NCBI GenBank assembly: GCA_002335865.1
Contig: DDCY01000029.1
Span: 10,618-74,617, forward strand
Origin: Saprospiraceae bacterium UBA1994
Lineage (GTDB): Bacteria; Bacteroidota; Bacteroidia; Chitinophagales; Saprospiraceae
Direction of reading: 5' to 3'
Length of the DNA: 64,000 nucleotides
Shown here: positions 35,535-44,384 of the stretch, one piece after another
Position numbering within the stretch: the stretch's first letter is position 1
How the letters are laid out: the number at the start of each line of letters is the position of its first letter
Program-made: the position numbers and the translations under genes
Notes under the pieces: model-generated
The model's input: the letters and a program-made list of their open reading frames with translations, nothing else
The model's database searches: none
Told to the model about the DNA's origin: nothing

Positions 35535-37952
35535 TTAGAATGCGTATCCTACTCCGATTTGTAGGTTTCCAAAACCTAAAGTACCTTGAGATCTAATCTC
35601 CTTAAATGATCTCCAATAACCACCATCATTTGGATCAGGATAGGTATTACGCAGTTTATACCCAAAGTCAAATCTAATTAAGAAAAAATCAAAATCAAAT
35701 CTTAAACCCCAACCTCCAGCTACAGCGATCTGTTTGTGGAAATCACCACTTATCTCCGCACTGTCTCTAAATCCATCTGCTTTGAGTAGCCAAATGTTAC
35801 CTGCATCGGTAAAGATAGCTCCCTCTAACTTTCCTGCGAAAAAAGGGACTTTAAATATATCAAATCTATATTCTAGGTTGAGTTCGAGACGTATATCACC
35901 TTTTTGATAAAATAGTTGATCGGGGTCTGGTGCTATTAGAAGTTTTGAGTATCCTCCAGGACCTATTTCTGATTGCTCCCATCCTCTAAGTGACGTAGGA
36001 CCTCCCACACCAAATTGCTCTCTAAATGGTACAATATCTTCTCCACCAAATGGATTGACTATACCCAAGAATAATCTACTAGCAAATTCTGATTTTTTAT
36101 TCAATTCTTTTTTTCCTCTGATGTCAAAAGATACTTTAGTAAACTTAGCAAAATTTACATCTTCTCGATCATTTACACCTTTGATTAACCATAGCGTTTC
36201 ATTTCCAGTTATACCATTGTATGCTTTATTAGCTAGCCATGTCTCTAAACCAGACTGACCAAAATAACCTGCAAATGCCCAAGAGTATCCTCGTTGAGAT
36301 ACTTTACTTTGTTTACTAAAAGTGATATCTCTGAAAAATAAAGATGTAATCAAGTAATCTTCAAAACTATTGATGATAGCAGGATTGTTACCTATCTGAG
36401 TCAAAAGTTTTGGTTTGATTTCAGCAAGATTTAGATTGAAAGAGGTCTGTCTGATATTGTATCTAGTATATAGGTTTGGATTAAACGAATAACCGAATGA
36501 TACTCCGATCTCCTCTTCATCCAGAAATTCTTTGATCCGTTGTATTCTTACTCCGCCTTCTATATTAGTTTGCGCTTGCTCTTTGAATGACTTGAGTCCA
36601 TCAGCAGATACTAGTCTCATAGCTCTAAGTATACTAGACATTCCTAAAAGATTGACTTCTCGTGGTATCTGTAATGAGTTTTGTAAAGATAGACTTATCG
36701 TCCTAGTGTCGAATGGATTGAGTTCAAGCTCTTGACCATATTCTAGTCCAATAGAATAGTTTTCTGATCCACCAAAAGCATTCCTATTATTAAATGTAGT
36801 ACTAAGTGAATATCCTATTATATCTTTGTTACCAACAGATATGCTTGAGTAAAAAAGATCTGCCCCATAGTCACCTATCCATTTATTTTGGTAGGCAGTC
36901 AAGAAAATGTCAAAATTAATAATGGTATCAGAAGTCATATTAGCCGATGGATTCATTGATACAAATCTGTAACTAGATAAGCCGGAAAGTCCTTTGAATG
37001 TTTTTAGTCTATCATCTTTCTTGACGACGTTCCCGGGTTCTATAAAAACTCTGTAGCTAAGAGCTGATGGTTTGACTAGGAAGTCTTTGTTTTTACCTAA
37101 GTATGTATACTTACCAATTTTCTGAGAATAAAGACCATCTATAGTAGCATCACGAAAATAGTCAGTATATATATTGACATCACCGACACTATATCTTTTG
37201 TGAATCTTTCCTGGTGCGGGGGGATAGATTTCTATAAACATATCTACCTTATGATCTAGTCCTGTGCTATCTCCTTTGATATCTATATAATTTGGTGCAA
37301 AGTTGGCATACCCCTCGTTTTGTAGTTTATTTACGATCCGAGTCTTCTCTAGATCAAATGCTGTAGCATTCAATGGATCACCAACCTTGATTAGACTATT
37401 GCTTTGCATACCTTTAATAATATTTACCATATTTGTATCCTTGCCTATGTAGGATATGCTATTAATATAGTATCTTCTACTCGCATCTATGATATACTCT
37501 ACATAGGTTTTGTAATTTACATTGGAACTATCGACAGAGACATTGGCATCATAAAATCCTTTCTTATTTCTAAGGAATTTTTCCATACTGGCGGCAGTCT
37601 CTTCCGATGTGAAATGATCATAAATTACAGGAGGTGTACCAAGGTATTTCCGGGCGAAGTTATTGTACCATTTGGTGTCATCCTCATCATCATTGATCAT
37701 ATAGATCCATTCTTGAGGTATAAATCCAATTATTGTTCCATTGGTCTCTTGAGCTATAAATGAATTTAACTCGTTTTTGAGTAGCCACTCATTCTCAATT
37801 TTATCCTGTACTTTAAGGGTTACTTTGTTCTCTTCGAGGATAGATTGTCCCTCTAAAAGATGCTTGCCAGGATTGCAGGATGACATAACCATTAACACAA
37901 GCAATAGTGCTAGTGTACAATAGTATATATTTTCGCTATATCTTGTGGTCAT
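35535..37952 (-). CDS. BamA/TamA-family outer-membrane lipoprotein (TamL-like)
   Basis: This 805-residue Omp85-superfamily protein begins with a lipoprotein signal ending in SSC (Cys26, then NPGKHLLEG). That is the form found in Bacteroidota TamL, where the TamA homologue is a lipoprotein. POTRA-like domains fill about 40-330 (YINSISYIGKD, KLQNEGYANF). The C-terminal barrel (about 400-805) carries the surface-antigen signature GVGGPTSLRGWE and ends in a phenylalanine (IGVGYAF), as needed for barrel insertion. It probably helps insert or translocate envelope proteins. No TamB gene is adjacent here. The methyltransferase gene upstream is divergent. Confidence 0.88.
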   Translation of the reverse strand: MTTRYSENIYYCTLALLLVLMVMSSCNPGKHLLEGQSILEENKVTLKVQDKIENEWLLKNELNSFIAQETNGTIIGFIPQEWIYMINDDEDDTKWYNNFARKYLGTPPVIYDHFTSEETAASMEKFLRNKKGFYDANVSVDSSNVNYKTYVEYIIDASRRYYINSISYIGKDTNMVNIIKGMQSNSLIKVGDPLNATAFDLEKTRIVNKLQNEGYANFAPNYIDIKGDSTGLDHKVDMFIEIYPPAPGKIHKRYSVGDVNIYTDYFRDATIDGLYSQKIGKYTYLGKNKDFLVKPSALSYRVFIEPGNVVKKDDRLKTFKGLSGLSSYRFVSMNPSANMTSDTIINFDIFLTAYQNKWIGDYGADLFYSSISVGNKDIIGYSLSTTFNNRNAFGGSENYSIGLEYGQELELNPFDTRTISLSLQNSLQIPREVNLLGMSSILRAMRLVSADGLKSFKEQAQTNIEGGVRIQRIKEFLDEEEIGVSFGYSFNPNLYTRYNIRQTSFNLNLAEIKPKLLTQIGNNPAIINSFEDYLITSLFFRDITFSKQSKVSQRGYSWAFAGYFGQSGLETWLANKAYNGITGNETLWLIKGVNDREDVNFAKFTKVSFDIRGKKELNKKSEFASRLFLGIVNPFGGEDIVPFREQFGVGGPTSLRGWEQSEIGPGGYSKLLIAPDPDQLFYQKGDIRLELNLEYRFDIFKVPFFAGKLEGAIFTDAGNIWLLKADGFRDSAEISGDFHKQIAVAGGWGLRFDFDFFLIRFDFGYKLRNTYPDPNDGGYWRSFKEIRSQGTLGFGNLQIGVGYAF

Positions 37953-38008
37953 AAATAACTTTCAAGATGATTTATACCCCTAATCAATTAGGATTGTAAT
38001 CCATCATC

Positions 38009-38824
38009 ATGAACGTTTGTTATCGTTTTAGTGAAAGAATTACAATTTATATCAATAATATTCCAAATACTACACCATTGCTTACTGCATCAGACATCAA
38101 ATATCTACAATCTCTGCGCCTTGGAAAGTTCAGACAAAAGTATAATAAATTCGTTGTAGAGGGCGATAAATGCTGTGTCGAATTTCTAAAGACGCAGATG
38201 TACCATATTGATACAATATACGCATCAAAAGATTGGGAAAGGTTGCATACTGATATTCTATTACCTTTTAATAGTAAAGTCACAATAATAGACTTTAAGG
38301 AGATGAAAAAGATCTCACAGCTAAAAACGCCTACGGAAGTCTTTTTGCTATGCGATATGGACGATAATAGTATTAAACAATCGTTAATGTCTGATTCGAT
38401 TCTTTATCTAGATGGAATACAGAATCCAGGAAACCTTGGTACTATAATACGTACTGCTGATTGGTACGGTATATCGCAGTTAGTCTGTAGTGGAGATACA
38501 GTAGACTTTTATCATCCTAAGGTAGTCCAAGCGGCTATGGGAAGTCATAATCGTATGCAATATTTCGTTGCGGATCTATCAGAGCTAGTATCTATCAGTA
38601 ATCATAAAGTATTAGGTGCTGCGCTCGACGGATTACCAATAGATCGAAAAGAGCCTCTCACACCATGTATCTTAGTTATAGGAAACGAAGGCAAAGGTAT
38701 TCGTAGAGATAATATGCAATACATTGAGCGTAAGATACTAATTACAGGTTCTCAAGATAAGATTGCGGAATCACTCAATGCTAGCATTGCGACAGCTATT
38801 TTATTAGATAGATTATTTGGCTAG
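38009..38824 (+). CDS. SpoU/TrmH-family RNA 2'-O-methyltransferase
   Basis: This SPOUT-class enzyme methylates a ribose 2'-OH in rRNA or tRNA using S-adenosylmethionine. It has 271 residues from the ATG at 38009. A TTG at 38078 (LLTASDIKYLQSL) gives the N-terminus more typical of the family and may be the real start. The substrate-binding part (KFRQKYNKFVVEGDK) is followed by the knotted domain: motif 1 DGIQNPGNLGTIIRTADW, motif 2 VIGNEGKGI, motif 3 ESLNASIATAILL. It is divergent from the TamL-like gene, 56 bases apart. The target base cannot be told from sequence. Confidence 0.9.
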   Translation: MNVCYRFSERITIYINNIPNTTPLLTASDIKYLQSLRLGKFRQKYNKFVVEGDKCCVEFLKTQMYHIDTIYASKDWERLHTDILLPFNSKVTIIDFKEMKKISQLKTPTEVFLLCDMDDNSIKQSLMSDSILYLDGIQNPGNLGTIIRTADWYGISQLVCSGDTVDFYHPKVVQAAMGSHNRMQYFVADLSELVSISNHKVLGAALDGLPIDRKEPLTPCILVIGNEGKGIRRDNMQYIERKILITGSQDKIAESLNASIATAILLDRLFG

Positions 38825-39048
38825 TTGTTGTTTGTAAAACATTGAATTTATTTTAAATAGTGAATCTCTCATACATAAGAGATAATTCCATTTACTATCT
38901 TAGATAGCACCCTATTCTCTCTTTGCCGAAGTTGGGAAGTACATTGAAATATGCAACTCAATGAGAGAATGAAAGCAAAAAGTTAAAATCAAAGATTGTC
39001 ACCCTAATCACCCAATTGAAATTGTAAAGCCTAATGTATTGCTTATGG

Positions 39049-39076
39049 CCTGAGCGACTAAAGGAAGTCGAAGGGA
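39049..39076. repeat. REP-like extragenic element (single copy seen)
   Basis: CCTGAGCG, then ACTAAAGG, then AAGTCGAAGGG. The outer parts resemble the widespread CCTGAGCGAAGTCGAAGGG extragenic repeat interrupted by eight bases. Only one copy was noticed in the window, so its repeat nature rests on recollection of similar elements. Confidence 0.35.
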
Positions 39077-39195
39077 AAAATGATAAGGGTTACATATATT
39101 TTGATCGTAGTAGAGAAACCTTGCGAGGTCATAGAGGCTATACGATCAATAGGTCGGAAGTTATATGATGTTAATATTAAAATTTATGCGACCGG

Positions 39196-39226
39196 ACAAA
39201 AACGGCCATCTCATTGAGACAGCCGT
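39196..39226 (-). terminator. Terminator of ndk
   Basis: Stem ACGGC / GCCGT (39202-39206 and 39222-39226) with an inner TCTC / GAGA pairing. On the minus strand it is followed directly by a run of five Ts (complement of 39198-39202). It lies about 110 bases after the ndk stop. Confidence 0.75.
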
Positions 39227-39338
39227 AAATTGATCCAATCTTAGTGGTAAGATTTACTTTTTGTATTGAAAAAGAAATTAGAGAACCTAATTAAATGAAT
39301 TCTAGATTTCATAAAGTCTCTCTTTCTTCCAATCTTCA

Positions 39339-39758
39339 TTAAAACATTTCTGTTCCTGCGAAGTGGAATGAGCCTTCGATAACTGCATTATCATCACTAT
39401 CAGATCCGTGTACTGCATTTTCTCCAATGCTCTTTGCGAATCTTGCTCTTATTGTACCTTTTGCTGCCTCTGAAGGGTTAGTAGCTCCGATAAGTGTACG
39501 AAAATCTACTACAGCATTGTCCTTCTCTAGGATAGCCGCAACGATAGGTCCGCTACTCATAAACTCTACTAATTCACCGTAAAATGGTCTTTCAGCATGT
39601 ACTGCATAAAATTCTCCAGCTTTCTCAGCTGATAGTTTTGTGTATTTCATAGCTACGATTCTGAAACCTGCTCCGTTGATTTGCTCTAAAATTGCACCGA
39701 TGTGACCTCCTTTTACTGCGTCAGGCTTAATCATTGTAAATGTTCTGTTAGTTGCCAT
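39339..39758 (-). CDS. ndk: Nucleoside diphosphate kinase
   Basis: This 139-residue enzyme transfers the gamma phosphate from ATP to other nucleoside diphosphates. The catalytic histidine is H117 in NAVHGSDS, the phosphate-binding lysine is in MIKPDAV (about 9-15), and length and motifs are standard. It is transcribed alone, divergent from the DHH phosphoesterase gene, and ended by its own terminator. Confidence 0.97.
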   Translation of the reverse strand: MATNRTFTMIKPDAVKGGHIGAILEQINGAGFRIVAMKYTKLSAEKAGEFYAVHAERPFYGELVEFMSSGPIVAAILEKDNAVVDFRTLIGATNPSEAAKGTIRARFAKSIGENAVHGSDSDDNAVIEGSFHFAGTEMF

Positions 39759-39886
39759 TTTATGGGTATTTTATTATTATTTATTCTATTTAATGAAAAA
39801 CGATGCAAAACTAAGAAAGGTATTGATATCATGGAGCTTCTAACGTTGAATAAGTGCATTATTTTTCTCACCTTCGCATTATTATT

Positions 39887-40900
39887 ATGATAGAGAACAT
39901 AGAAGAATTGAAGAGTTTACTTAGCTCACCGCAAAATATAACGATTATAGCGCATCGTAATCCTGATGGAGATGCATTAGGATCTGCACTAGGTTTGTCA
40001 GCATATCTTAAGCAGCAAGGGCATTTACTTAAAGTAGTAATGCCTAGCGAGCACCCTAAAGTGTTTGATTATTTGGTGGGTATCGATGATATGATCATAT
40101 TTGATCTCAAGCACAATGAAGCTAGAGAAGCATTTCGTAAGGCATCCCTTATATTTTGTTTAGATTTCAATGGACTAGATCGTATAGATAAATTAGGGCC
40201 AGTAATAGCAGAATGCGAAGCCAAAAAGGTATTGATAGACCATCATTTAGATCCAGAACCATTTGCTGATTTTGTTTTGTCTGATACAAGTGCGAGTTCT
40301 ACAGCTGAATTAGTGTATGAGTTTATAGATTCTTTGGGAGGGGCTCAAGATATTAATATTCCTATTGGTGAGGCATTGTTCACTGGGTTGATTACAGATA
40401 CAGGGTCGTTTAAGTATAATACTAGATCTCAGACATATAGAGTTGCTGCAGCACTCAAGGATAGAGGAGTAGATGACTATTATCTCAGTGATAAGATCTT
40501 CAATAGTATGAAGGAAAAGCATCTGAGAATACTCGGTCACTGTCTTGCTAATCGTATGAAGATCATACCGGAATACGGAGCAGCATATATTTATCTGAAT
40601 CGTAAAGATTATATAGACTTTGATATACAACGTGGAGATACTGAAGGTATAGTTAACTACATGCTCAAGATGGATAATGTCGTGATGGCAGGTTTAATCT
40701 CCGAACAACCAACAATAGTCAAGTTGTCGCTAAGATCCAAAGGTGATATATCTGTACAAGAGATCTGTCGTCAACATTTCAATGGAGGAGGCCATAAAAA
40801 TGCATCTGGTGGGGGGGTATACAAGCCACTAAGTTATGTACTTAGAAAACTAGAAGAGGTAATTCCACAACACCTTACAAAAATAGAAATTCTAAGCTGA
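39887..40900 (+). CDS. DHH-family phosphoesterase (NrnA-like)
   Basis: This 337-residue protein has a DHH domain with AHRNPDGDALGSALGLSAYL (metal-binding aspartates), CLDFN, and the name motif LIDHHLD. A DHHA1 domain ends with FNGGGHKNASGG. This is the arrangement of NrnA, which degrades oligoribonucleotides and 3'-phosphoadenosine 5'-phosphate; cyclic-dinucleotide phosphodiesterases are related. The ATG at 39887 gives the canonical N-terminus. An in-frame ATG 11 codons earlier lies within the probable promoter. A hairpin overlaps the stop codon. Confidence 0.92.
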   Translation: MIENIEELKSLLSSPQNITIIAHRNPDGDALGSALGLSAYLKQQGHLLKVVMPSEHPKVFDYLVGIDDMIIFDLKHNEAREAFRKASLIFCLDFNGLDRIDKLGPVIAECEAKKVLIDHHLDPEPFADFVLSDTSASSTAELVYEFIDSLGGAQDINIPIGEALFTGLITDTGSFKYNTRSQTYRVAAALKDRGVDDYYLSDKIFNSMKEKHLRILGHCLANRMKIIPEYGAAYIYLNRKDYIDFDIQRGDTEGIVNYMLKMDNVVMAGLISEQPTIVKLSLRSKGDISVQEICRQHFNGGGHKNASGGGVYKPLSYVLRKLEEVIPQHLTKIEILS

Positions 40901-40917
40901 TACAAATCTGTATCAGC
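40896..40917 (+). terminator. Hairpin overlapping the DHH-phosphoesterase stop
   Basis: A nine-base perfect stem (GCTGATACA / TGTATCAGC) with a four-base loop includes the stop codon TGA (40898-40900). It is followed by an AT-rich stretch without a solid T-run, so termination may be partial, with readthrough into the FKBP gene. Confidence 0.5.
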
Positions 40918-40975
40918 ATTATCAATATTATTAAAATATGGTGTGAAGCATCACAACATTAGCAAATTATTTATC

Positions 40976-41839
40976 ATGAAAATAGTATCTAAATTATTAA
41001 TAATAAGCGCTCTAATTGCAACTATCCATAGCTGTCAAGAAGCTCCAAAGATGATCGGTGGTTTCAAATACGAAACAACTAAAAAAGGAGGTGAAGTAGC
41101 AAAAGTTGGGGAATATGCCTACGTAGCGATTACGATCAAAGATCAAAACGACTCTATTCTTCAGGAGATGACGAAAGGGCCAAATATGCCAATGTTCAAG
41201 ATTCCTGCTAATCCTATTGTAGGAGCACAAGCTAATCCTATCCAAGATTTGGCAGCGGTGATAGGAGTAGGTGGTAAGGCAACAATTTTTATGCCAGTAG
41301 ATTCACTTAATAATCTACCAGCTAATATAATGGCTATGGACTACATTACTTATAATATGGAAATAACTAAGGTAGAAACTGAAGAAGAATATCAAGCAGA
41401 GATGCAAAGAATAAAAGACGAACAGGAAGCAGCTCAGAAAGAAGTTATAGAGGTAGTTAACGCTGACTTGGAAATATTCAAAGTAGGGACGTCTGACCTT
41501 ATTATGACAACTCCAGAAGGCCTAAAATATATCATGCACGATGAAGGTAATGGTGCACAAGGTGAGGCAGGAAAATTAGCTTTAGTTGATTATTACGGAG
41601 TATTTTTGGATGGTGAGATGTTTGATAATTCTTATAGATCAGGAAGGCCATTTCAATTTACAGTAGGAAGACAAGAGGCTATATCAGGATGGGATTTAGC
41701 TATACCATTATTAAAAGAAGGAGGAAATGCTACAATCTATGTACCATACACTTTGGCTTATGGAGAGGCTGGAAGACCACCTGTAATACCTGTAAAAACA
41801 GATTTAGTTTTTCACGTAGCATTACGCACTGTTAAATAG
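40976..41839 (+). CDS. FKBP-type peptidyl-prolyl isomerase lipoprotein
   Basis: This lipoprotein of 287 residues (lipobox HSC, Cys20 from the ATG at 40976) starts at a better signal peptide than the in-frame GTG at 40943. A first FKBP-like region (about 30-130: VAITIKDQ, IGVGGKATIFMP) looks degenerate. A charged helix (EEEYQAEMQRIKDEQEAAQK) links it to a canonical FKBP domain (about 175-285: VDYYGVFLDGEMFDNSY, GWDLAIPLLKEGG, PYTLAYGEAG). It probably folds proteins in the periplasm. prfB follows 37 bases later. Confidence 0.88.
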   Translation: MKIVSKLLIISALIATIHSCQEAPKMIGGFKYETTKKGGEVAKVGEYAYVAITIKDQNDSILQEMTKGPNMPMFKIPANPIVGAQANPIQDLAAVIGVGGKATIFMPVDSLNNLPANIMAMDYITYNMEITKVETEEEYQAEMQRIKDEQEAAQKEVIEVVNADLEIFKVGTSDLIMTTPEGLKYIMHDEGNGAQGEAGKLALVDYYGVFLDGEMFDNSYRSGRPFQFTVGRQEAISGWDLAIPLLKEGGNATIYVPYTLAYGEAGRPPVIPVKTDLVFHVALRTVK

Positions 41840-41876
41840 AGTTATGCTAATTAATAGTGTTAGTTAGATTTTTACA

Positions 41877-42956
41877 ATGACGATAGAACAACTCAAAGAA
41901 ATACAGGCAAGGTTAGCTGTCATACGAGGTCATCTCGATATTGATAAGCGATCTATATCTGTATCTGAGTTGCAAGATCAAACATTGAATCCAGATTTTT
42001 GGAATGATAGTAAGTTAGCAGAATCTATCATGCGCGACCTAAAACTGCACAAGTCTTGGATTCAAAAGTACAATATACTCCTTGAGATGATAGACGAAGT
42101 CGAGGTCTTGTACGAATTTCAGAAGATGGAAGAAGCGACAGAAGAAGAGGTCAATCAAAAGTATAACAAAGCAGTAGAAGAAATAGATGATGTAGAATTT
42201 CGTACTACACTCGATAAACCAGAAGATGAACTCTCATGTATTCTCCAAATCAATGCAGGAGCTGGAGGGACCGAAAGTTGCGATTGGGCAGAGATGCTTT
42301 ATAGAATGTATATCATGTGGGCTCAGTCCAATAACTTTAAAGTAGTAGAACTCAATAGGACGGATGGTGATGTAGCGGGAATCAAATCTATAGAGTTGGA
42401 AATCAACGGAGATTATACCTACGGGCTACTCCAAGGTGAAAACGGCGTTCATAGATTAGTCAGAATCAGTCCATTTAATTCTCAAGGGAAAAGAATGACT
42501 TCTTTTGCTTCTGTATTTGTACATCCGTTGGCTGATGATCGTATCGAGATAGAAATTAATCCAGCAGATATCGAATGGGATACTTTCCGAGCGAGTGGAG
42601 CAGGTGGACAGCACGTAAATAAAACAGACTCTGCAGTAAGAGTACGTCACTTACCTACAGGTATTACTGCAGAATGTCAACAAGAGCGATCTCAACATCA
42701 AAATAGAGAAAAAGCATTAGTCATGCTAAAGTCCAGACTATACGAAGTAGAATTAGAAAAGCAACGTGCCGAGAAAGAAAAGATCGAATCAGGGAAAATG
42801 AAAAATGAGTGGGGATCTCAAATTCGCTCGTATGTTTTAGATGATCGACGCGTAAAAGATCATAGAACTAACCATGAGACTCGCAATCCAGATGCAGTCT
42901 TAGATGGTGGCTTAGACAGCTTTCTTAAAGCCTACTTAATGTGGGTAGGGAGGTAA
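41877..42956 (+). CDS. prfB: Peptide chain release factor 2
   Basis: This 359-residue factor recognizes UAA and UGA stop codons and triggers peptide release. The codon-recognition motif SPF is at 198-200 and the catalytic GGQ at 243-245. The gene is one uninterrupted frame: where many bacteria have the CUU-UGA-C programmed frameshift (after the RGxL block near residue 20), this gene reads GGTCATCTCGATATT with no stop. RF2 level is therefore not autoregulated by frameshifting here. Confidence 0.96.
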   Translation: MTIEQLKEIQARLAVIRGHLDIDKRSISVSELQDQTLNPDFWNDSKLAESIMRDLKLHKSWIQKYNILLEMIDEVEVLYEFQKMEEATEEEVNQKYNKAVEEIDDVEFRTTLDKPEDELSCILQINAGAGGTESCDWAEMLYRMYIMWAQSNNFKVVELNRTDGDVAGIKSIELEINGDYTYGLLQGENGVHRLVRISPFNSQGKRMTSFASVFVHPLADDRIEIEINPADIEWDTFRASGAGGQHVNKTDSAVRVRHLPTGITAECQQERSQHQNREKALVMLKSRLYEVELEKQRAEKEKIESGKMKNEWGSQIRSYVLDDRRVKDHRTNHETRNPDAVLDGGLDSFLKAYLMWVGR

Positions 42957-43141
42957 GTCAGTTTAATCTATTTTCATTAATCAAAGTAGTAGATAGGGAA
43001 AAATCAGTTTTTAGCTTCAAATTTCATATATCAACATTCTGTAGCAGATTTATATTGAGAATCTGATGAAATTTGACTTATATAATTTTGATTATACCAA
43101 CTAGTAAGGCTAGAAAGAAAAATCATATTAAATAAAACTAC

Positions 43142-43174
43142 TATATATAATTTATATTATAAAAATTATATATA
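43142..43174. promoter_or_regulatory. AT-only inverted repeat upstream of the S24-type regulator
   Basis: A perfect 12-base inverted repeat (TATATATAATTT / AAATTATATATA, 43142-43153 and 43163-43174) has a nine-base spacer, about 80 bases before the regulator ATG. A dimeric repressor could use it as an autoregulatory operator, but in such AT-rich sequence chance is a real alternative. Confidence 0.4.
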
Positions 43175-43255
43175 TATTTATATATGATTTGAATGGTCTC
43201 TTTTAGAATTAAGAGCCCAAAAATTCGTAAAATACTTTTTAACCAACTTTGAATA

Positions 43256-44098
43256 ATGAATAGTATTGTAACCAAGAGGTTTTTACACTGTGTAGAATTT
43301 CTCAAAGAGCAAGGTAGTATCCGGTCGATACGACAGTTTTCGCAAAGTTTAGGATTTCAACCTCAGAGTATGGGAGAGATACTTAAGTTAAAAAGAGACG
43401 TCACTCTTGAACTCGTCAGAAAGACGATCGAAACTTATAACCTCAATCCGAATTTTTTATTTAGTGGTCTTGGTGAAATGCTCAGTACATCTATAGATGG
43501 AGGCATACTTACAGTCATTACTAATAATGAACAGGAAGAACGAATTGCCTATGTACCTGTCGCGGCCCAAGCTGGTTATAACGATCATTTGAGCAGCCCT
43601 ATATATCTTGAGGAACTACCGACATTCTCATTGCCAGGATACAAGTATCAACATGGTACACACAGATGTTTTGATGTATCAGGAGATAGTATGGAGCCAA
43701 CGCTCTATACCTCTGATAAGGTAGTATGTTCTTACGTTGATTCAGAAATGAAATACCGTAGTCTAAGATCTAATCAAGTATATATCGTTGTTACACAATC
43801 AGAAGTCCTTATAAAAAGGGTAGTAAACAGTCTTAGAATAAATGGTACTTTAGAATTGTATTCAGATAATAATTATTATGAGCCATATATAGTAGATGGA
43901 GATGACGTTCAGGAAGTATGGAGAGTTGAATCCGTTATTTCTAACTTTGTGTCTTCTCCATCACATGAGCGTAACGCGCTTCACGAAGAAATTAAGGATA
44001 TGCAAACTAAGATGAGTGACCAATCAAGTCTGATCAGAAATCTCAATAAGACCATCGAGCTTCTCATAAAGCAAACAAGAACGACATCTATTAGTTAG
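43256..44098 (+). CDS. XRE/S24 LexA-CI-like transcriptional regulator
   Basis: This 280-residue protein has an N-terminal helix-turn-helix-like region (about 15-65: SIRSIRQFSQSLGF, MGEILKLKRDVTLE). The peptidase S24/LexA-like domain (about 90-225) retains the Ser-Lys dyad: S145 in GDSMEPT and K187 in VLIKRV. A C-terminal coiled coil (about 240-275) may mediate oligomerization. The intact dyad means self-cleavage is possible, but no obvious Ala-Gly cleavage pair of LexA type could be assigned. It may control stress or mobile-element genes; no prophage genes are nearby. An AT inverted repeat upstream may be its operator. Confidence 0.85.
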   Translation: MNSIVTKRFLHCVEFLKEQGSIRSIRQFSQSLGFQPQSMGEILKLKRDVTLELVRKTIETYNLNPNFLFSGLGEMLSTSIDGGILTVITNNEQEERIAYVPVAAQAGYNDHLSSPIYLEELPTFSLPGYKYQHGTHRCFDVSGDSMEPTLYTSDKVVCSYVDSEMKYRSLRSNQVYIVVTQSEVLIKRVVNSLRINGTLELYSDNNYYEPYIVDGDDVQEVWRVESVISNFVSSPSHERNALHEEIKDMQTKMSDQSSLIRNLNKTIELLIKQTRTTSIS

Positions 44099-44301
44099 AA
44101 AGAAAAAGTTTAGCAAATTCAAAAGTAGGTACATTATGTAGTTGCTCTTTTTTTGAAAAAGTGCGTTTTTTGAAATAATTTGTCTCGACTTATTTTTTCT
44201 GACTTTGGTAATATTCATATAGATCTTTGCAAATTCCATTTTACTCTTTCCATTAATCATTGTCTCTCAAATTATTTATTTGATTTTATCCTTAGATTAA
44301 A

Positions 44302-44348
44302 GCATAAAAAAGCGACTACATCCCATGATGCAGTCGCTTTCTTTATGC
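44302..44348. terminator. Bidirectional terminator between regulator and M36 gene
   Basis: A long near-perfect hairpin (GCATAAA...GCGACT.CATC / GATG.AGTCGC...TTTATGC) has A-rich and T-rich shoulders on both sides. It sits between two converging genes and should terminate both transcripts. Confidence 0.85.
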
Positions 44349-44384
44349 GCTTTGTGCTTAACTACTAAGTGCTTTTAGTTACTG

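Larger units (their letters stand above)
38825..39338. other. Intergenic region with REP-like palindrome
   Basis: No gene was recognized in these 514 bases. A short frame at 39079-39225 (M-I-R-V-T...) has no family resemblance. The imperfect palindromic stretch 39049-39076 (CCTGAGCG ... AAGTCGAAGGG) resembles extragenic repeats of the TGAGCGAAGTCGAAGG type seen in many bacterial genomes, with eight extra bases in its middle. The terminator of ndk is at the right end. Confidence 0.5.

Noticed and set aside
35373..35564. A 63-codon plus-strand open frame after the giant M36 gene
   Set aside because: It overlaps the 3' end of the TamL-like gene on the other strand, has no family resemblance and no sensible signal or domain.
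39079..39225. A 48-codon frame (MIRVTYILIVVEK...) before the ndk terminator
   Set aside because: It ends inside the ndk terminator hairpin and matches no family that I can name; support is too weak to call a gene.
39702..39890. A 62-codon plus-strand frame antisense to the ndk start
   Set aside because: It runs through the ndk/DHH divergent promoter region and the DHH gene start; composition is not protein-like.
44180..44368. A 62-codon plus-strand frame after the S24 regulator
   Set aside because: It runs through the bidirectional terminator hairpin and has no family resemblance.
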